Below, piece by piece: positions 5,303 through 6,238 of a stretch of DNA of 6,238 bases; the stretch's first letter is position 1; each line of letters opens with the position of its first letter. Origin of the DNA: JARRNJ01 sp037385045 (GTDB lineage: Bacteria; Pseudomonadota; Gammaproteobacteria; JASBUN01); assembly GCA_037385045.1 (NCBI GenBank), contig JARRNJ010000129.1, forward strand, positions 1 to 6,238. Reading direction: 5' to 3'. The notes under the pieces were generated by a model. The model saw only the letters and a program-made list of their open reading frames with translations. It had not been told where the DNA came from and made no database searches. The position numbers and the translations under genes were made by a program.

Positions 5303-5770
5303 CGCAGCCTGGTTTCCACCCGGATGGTGCTGTGCGCTTCGCCCCGCTACGTGGAAAGGCACGGCACTCCGTCGACGCCCGATGAACTCAAGGACCACCC
5401 GATGATTTCCTACTCCTACCTGGCGACGGGCGACGAGTGGGAGTTCAGCGGCCCGGACGGCACGCCCGTACGGGTTCGCATGAGTTCGCGGCTGCATACC
5501 AACAGCGGCGACACCTGCCGTGCGGCTGCTCTCGACGCCCAGGGCGTGATTCTGCAGCCCGACTTCCTGGTGGCGGCCGACCTGCGGCGGGGCAGCCTGG
5601 TGGAACTGTTGCCTGGTTACAAAGGACGTGAATTCGGCATCTATGCCGTGTACCCGTCGCGGCAGCACCTGCCGGTGAAGACGCGCCGGCTTGTCGATTA
5701 CCTGGTCTCGGAGTTCAGAACCCCTGCCTGGCGCGATTCATCACACCCCACCCAGACCGGGCCCGTGTAG
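5303..5770 (+). pseudogene. LysR-type transcriptional regulator, C-terminal remnant
   Basis: About 155 residues match the second half of the LysR effector-binding domain. They begin in SLVSTRMVLCASPRYVERHG, continue through TPDELKDHPMISY, a central GDEWEF segment, AALDAQGVILQPDFLV and LVELLPGY, and end KTRRLVDYLVSEF. The N-terminal winged helix-turn-helix and the first half of the binding domain are absent. Upstream translation in the same frame (back to 5021) is unrelated low-complexity sequence and lacks a ribosome site. A normal LysR protein is about 300 residues, so roughly half is missing. The natural end is probably around FRTPAWRD. The last ten or so residues and the TAG stop lie in or next to an intergenic repeat. 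It cannot bind DNA as LysR proteins do and is most likely non-functional. Confidence 0.8.
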
Positions 5771-5799
5771 GTTGGGCTGACGAAAGAAGCGCAATTTTT
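5766..5799 (+). terminator. Intergenic-repeat fragment forming a terminator-like hairpin
   Basis: GTGTAGGTTGGGCTGACGAA resembles the half-palindromic repeat GTAGGTTGGGCTGA... widespread between genes of gammaproteobacteria. Here TTGGGCT (5772-5778) pairs with AGCGCAA (5788-5794) with one mismatch, the loop is nine bases, and TTTTT follows at 5795-5799. This could act as an intrinsic terminator after the LysR remnant. The TAG stop of that frame (5768-5770) lies inside the repeat. The right half of the usual repeat is missing or diverged. Confidence 0.5.
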
Positions 5800-5903
5800 C
5801 GAACCAGAACGTGTCGTTGAAACATGGTCCCGACCGATCGTCGCGACCGCCTGGCGGGGACACGGGACTGTGCGCGTCATTGGAAACAAGCGCGCCTCTA
5901 TGC

Positions 5904-5931
5904 TTGCCCTGCGCAGCGGTGGTCGTTTACA
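5904..5931 (+). promoter_or_regulatory. Possible sigma-70 promoter for the lipoprotein gene
   Basis: TTGCCC (5904-5909) and TTTACA (5926-5931) are separated by 16 bases, each matching four of six consensus positions. A start near 5938 would leave a leader of about 35 bases before ATG 5973. This is a weak match in GC-rich DNA and should be taken as a candidate only. Confidence 0.25.
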
Positions 5932-5972
5932 TTGGGTGCCGCGCATGCCGCGCGCGGCGGGGGAGAACAACA

Positions 5973-6238
5973 ATGAAAGCACGCCTCGGCCTGGTTGCCG
6001 CTGTAGCGGTGTTGTTGTGCGCATGCGCCCCGCAGCCGATCACCAAGCCGGCCCCGCCCCCCACCGTCCAAGACCTGACACGCCAGCAGGCATTGCGTGC
6101 CATTGCCACCACCATCGGTACGATACGCGGCGCCTATGTAGAAGAAACCGACGTCGACCGTCTGGTCGATCTTGCCGTTGCCGGCATCCTGCGCCGCGGC
6201 GGTTTCCCTTACAATCCGAACCACGCTCGGCCACGGGG
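5973..6238 (+). CDS. Lipoprotein, N-terminal part (runs off the right edge)
   Basis: The frame opens at ATG 5973 behind GGAG (5962-5965) with a seven-base spacer and stays open to the window end, about 88 codons. The start MKARLGLVAAVAVLLCAC is a lipoprotein signal with a lipobox-like L-C-A-C, giving C18 as the likely lipidated residue. It is followed by a Pro-rich linker (PQPITKPAPPP). Residues after that (IGTIRGAYVEE, then TDVDRLVDLAVAGIL) recall the helical start of S41 C-terminal processing peptidases, where YV-x-x-VDxxxLxxxAxxGML is common. However, the usual LDPHS that follows is absent and FPYNPNHARPR stands there instead. The catalytic region would lie outside the window, so the enzyme call is only a possibility. 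The lipoprotein call is firmer. Confidence 0.7.
   Translation, partial: MKARLGLVAAVAVLLCACAPQPITKPAPPPTVQDLTRQQALRAIATTIGTIRGAYVEETDVDRLVDLAVAGILRRGGFPYNPNHARPR

Overview
The window looks like chromosomal DNA from a GC-rich proteobacterium, probably a gammaproteobacterium with respiratory sulfur or nitrogen metabolism. This is inferred from an octaheme c-type cytochrome of the tetrathionate-reductase type, a PEP-CTERM exported protein, strong Shine-Dalgarno sites, and a fragment resembling the short intergenic repeats (GTAGGTTGGGCTGA...) common in such genomes. Taxonomy cannot be fixed from the sequence alone.

Layout. (1) 2-145: the 3' end of a gene for a membrane protein running in from the left edge. 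(2) 146-704: a poorly coding stretch of about 560 bases. It holds one small frame (357-608) with an HU/IHF-like residue pattern, possibly a relic, and ends in the ribosome binding region of the next gene. (3) 705-3753: a tight three-gene + strand operon. It encodes a membrane-anchored octaheme cytochrome c, a four-helix cytochrome b561-type membrane subunit, and a secreted protein of unknown function. The cytochrome b Shine-Dalgarno sits on the cytochrome c stop codon, and the third gene overlaps the second by ATGA. (4) 3754-4009: non-coding, with two near-identical 20-base direct repeats about 157 bases apart that look like remnants of a mobile or repetitive element. (5) 4010-4800, minus strand: a PEP-CTERM protein gene of the choice-of-anchor C type, with a textbook intrinsic terminator, a strong ribosome binding site and a very good sigma-54 (-24/-12) promoter. 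(6) 4801-5137: no recognisable gene. (7) 5138-5770: two gene remnants that meet near 5300. One is the C-terminal helix-turn-helix of a minus-strand regulator and the other is the C-terminal half of a LysR-type regulator on the + strand. Both lack their 5' ends. (8) 5766-5799: an intergenic-repeat fragment that supplies the LysR stop codon and forms a hairpin followed by five Ts. (9) 5973 to the right edge: the start of a lipoprotein gene.

How the genes work together. The cytochrome b probably exchanges electrons between the quinone pool and the periplasmic octaheme cytochrome, which carries its own C-terminal membrane helix. Together they would form a small quinone-linked respiratory module acting on a sulfur or nitrogen compound, with the third protein as an unassigned periplasmic partner. 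The PEP-CTERM protein is a separate unit: exported, sorted by an exosortase not present here, and probably expressed only with RpoN and an enhancer-binding activator. The 5.1-5.8 kb part is decayed DNA, consistent with a deletion through a divergent regulator pair.
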